From: Thermoplasmata archaeon
GTDB taxonomy: Archaea; Thermoplasmatota; Thermoplasmata; Thermoplasmatales; Thermoplasmataceae
Length of the DNA stretch: 14,589 nt
NCBI GenBank assembly: GCA_021797385.1
Contig: JAJZZW010000033.1
Location: forward strand, 1 to 14,589
Direction: 5' to 3'
In this document: positions 13,857 to 14,589 of the stretch, piece by piece
Numbering within the stretch: the first letter of the stretch is position 1
How the letters are laid out: each line of letters begins with the position of its first letter
Program-made: the position numbers and the translations under genes
The notes under the pieces: model-generated
What the model was told of the DNA's origin: nothing
What the model saw: the letters and a program-made list of their open reading frames with translations, nothing else
Databases searched by the model: none

Positions 13857-14114
13857 TTATTTATCAAAACACGAACAGCCGTTTATCTTTTCCTCTATTT
13901 CTTCTTTCTTGACGTTGCCTGTTATTTTTATAACAGTTTTGCCATCTTGCTCATACACGCCAACCTTGTTTTCACTCAAAAAACTCGGAGAACAGCATGA
14001 ATTTTTGCCTGAAACACAGGACCTTATAACATCATTAACTTCATCAATATCTGTATTTTCAGGCATTATAACTTCAACGCCATTATCCTTCTGTATTACT
14101 TTCTTTTCATTCAT
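13857..14114 (-). CDS. Small cysteine-rich protein, probably metal- or thiol-active
   Basis: Not a family I recognise. The 85-residue acidic protein has five cysteines: Cys33, the pair Cys40-Cys41, and Cys80 with Cys82 in a C-terminal NGCSCFDK. Between them is a predicted strand-turn-strand (KVGVYEQDGKTVIKITG, 50-66) and a charged helix (KKEEIEEKI), a layout like a small alpha-beta metal-binding domain. The clustered cysteines suggest a soft-metal or metalloid ligand set, or a thiol switch. It lies 44 bases downstream of a cysteine-tailed winged-helix gene on the same strand, and a 7-base inverted repeat with a TATA-like stretch lies in that gap. The pair therefore looks like a sensor with its effector. 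The ligand is unknown. Confidence 0.75.
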   Translation of the reverse strand: MNEKKVIQKDNGVEVIMPENTDIDEVNDVIRSCVSGKNSCCSPSFLSENKVGVYEQDGKTVIKITGNVKKEEIEEKINGCSCFDK

Positions 14115-14122
14115 TTCCCATC

Positions 14123-14155
14123 AGTCAATGCATGCATTCATATTATTTATTGACT
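14123..14155. repeat. Inverted repeat between the two cysteine-rich genes
   Basis: AGTCAAT (14123-14129) and ATTGACT (14149-14155) are perfect 7-base inverted copies with a 19-base spacer that contains the palindrome TGCATGCA (14129-14136). The element sits 9-41 bases upstream of the ATG at 14114 and spans an AT-rich, TATA-like stretch, so it could be an operator or an intercistronic hairpin. Confidence 0.4.
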
Positions 14156-14158
14156 AAT

Positions 14159-14371
14159 TTATTTGTCTGTACAGCACTCAGTGGAAGCGGTCTCTACACA
14201 TTTATATCCATCCCTCAACTTTGATATATTGCAATCATCGCCAATTCTTCTTAATATCCTTGAAAGGATTTCCTGATGAAGCCCACTTTTATTCTTTATA
14301 TCAGTGAATCTGATCTTTTCGGAATCGCATATTATATTGCAAACATTTTTTTCTCGCTCGGTAAATTCCAT
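14159..14371 (-). CDS. Winged-helix DNA-binding protein with a cysteine tail
   Basis: A 70-residue protein that is little more than one winged helix. FTEREKNVCNIICDSEKI makes helix 1, FTDIKNKSG helix 2, LHQEILSRILRRI the recognition helix, and ISKLRDGYKCVE the wing. Six cysteines are present (11, 15, 47, 58, 66, 67); the last two form a terminal ECCTDK. This is unusually many for a 70-residue regulator and suggests metal or redox sensing, as in ArsR-like repressors, though I cannot assign it to that family by sequence. I chose the ATG at 14371 rather than 14380 because the TATA box is centred about 25 bases upstream of it. It heads a likely two-gene unit with the cysteine-rich protein at 13857-14114. 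Confidence 0.75.
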   Translation of the reverse strand: MEFTEREKNVCNIICDSEKIRFTDIKNKSGLHQEILSRILRRIGDDCNISKLRDGYKCVETASTECCTDK

Positions 14372-14391
14372 AATTAACATATATATCGTTA

Positions 14392-14401
14392 GAATATTTA
14401 A
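14392..14401 (-). promoter_or_regulatory. TATA box for the winged-helix gene
   Basis: The minus strand reads TTAAATATTC, 21-30 bases upstream of the ATG at 14371 and only 12-21 upstream of the ATG at 14380. It supports the shorter start for a leaderless mRNA. Confidence 0.45.
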
Positions 14402-14455
14402 TGACTACATTTTTACCCTTCAATATTGAGGGAATTATTACACAAAAATTCAAAA

Positions 14456-14589
14456 TTATCTTTTATCCAGATTTTTCACTGCGCCTTCCAGTACTTCAAT
14501 TCCCCGTTCAACATCTTCAAAATCCGTCCATTCAAGGGGCGTGTGGCTCAATCCTTTTACGCTGGGCACGAAGATCATGCCTGCTTTCG
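14456..14589 (-). CDS. M20-family amidohydrolase or peptidase, C-terminal end (partial)
   Basis: Only the last 43 residues are in the window. They read KAGMIFVPSVKGLSHTPLEW, then a TDFEDVERGIEVLEGAVKNL helix and a KR end. The GMIFVPS-x-x-G-x-SH-x-P-x-EW pattern is the C-terminal metal-site segment of the M20 family, especially the N-carbamoyl-amino-acid hydrolase, allantoate amidohydrolase and related zinc hydrolase group; the His of the SHTP segment is the expected metal ligand. The gene begins beyond the right edge, so substrate and completeness cannot be judged. It precedes the winged-helix gene on the same strand, with a gap of 84 bases holding a promoter, so the two are probably separate units. 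Confidence 0.75.
   Translation of the reverse strand, partial: KAGMIFVPSVKGLSHTPLEWTDFEDVERGIEVLEGAVKNLDKR

Overview
The window looks like chromosomal DNA from a moderately AT-rich thermoacidophilic euryarchaeon of the order Thermoplasmatales, probably a Ferroplasma, Acidiplasma, Picrophilus or Cuniculiplasma relative. The archaeal assignment rests on geranylgeranylglyceryl phosphate synthase (ether lipids), an archaeal MptD-type dihydroneopterin aldolase, Trm1, a DUF2240-like protein and an archaeal RNase P RNA. TATA boxes about 26 bases upstream of start codons imply many leaderless mRNAs. The order-level guess is inference from gene content, composition and a Thermoplasmatales-type glyceraldehyde dehydrogenase. 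I see no CRISPR array, tRNA, rRNA or intact insertion sequence.

Layout. 1-1713 (minus): a partial protein with C-terminal membrane segments, then the lipid gene GGGPS. 1866-3797 (plus): a tight operon of dihydroneopterin aldolase, a THEP1-type NTPase and tRNA guanine-26 dimethyltransferase. 3791-5040 (minus): a CinA-like protein and a DUF2240-like protein, probably cotranscribed. 5041-5565: a gene-free stretch with a GC-rich 91-base segment that folds into a linker-free three-way junction, the best candidate for something undescribed. 5566-6279 (plus): a UbiA-like membrane protein. 6280-6686: no gene, but a strong C-over-G skew. 6687-8041 (minus): a small protein with a perfect palindrome over its promoter, and a sugar nucleotidyltransferase with a cupin-like tail. 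8167-10633 (plus): an aldehyde dehydrogenase (probably glyceraldehyde dehydrogenase) and an MFS transporter. 10848-11143: RNase P RNA. 11186-11596 (plus): a Nudix hydrolase that converges on bluB (minus, to 12258). 12370-13782 (plus): an APC amino-acid permease. 13857-14371 (minus): a two-gene unit of a cysteine-tailed winged-helix protein and a cysteine-rich protein. 14456-14589 (minus): the C-terminal end of an M20-family amidohydrolase.

Most of the window is core metabolism: lipid backbone, pterin, tRNA modification and processing, sugar oxidation, corrinoid lower ligand and amino-acid uptake. The less ordinary parts are the structured element at 5145-5235, the cysteine-rich regulator pair, the palindromic operator near 7056, the degenerate P-loop of the THEP1 homologue and the nucleotidyltransferase-cupin fusion.
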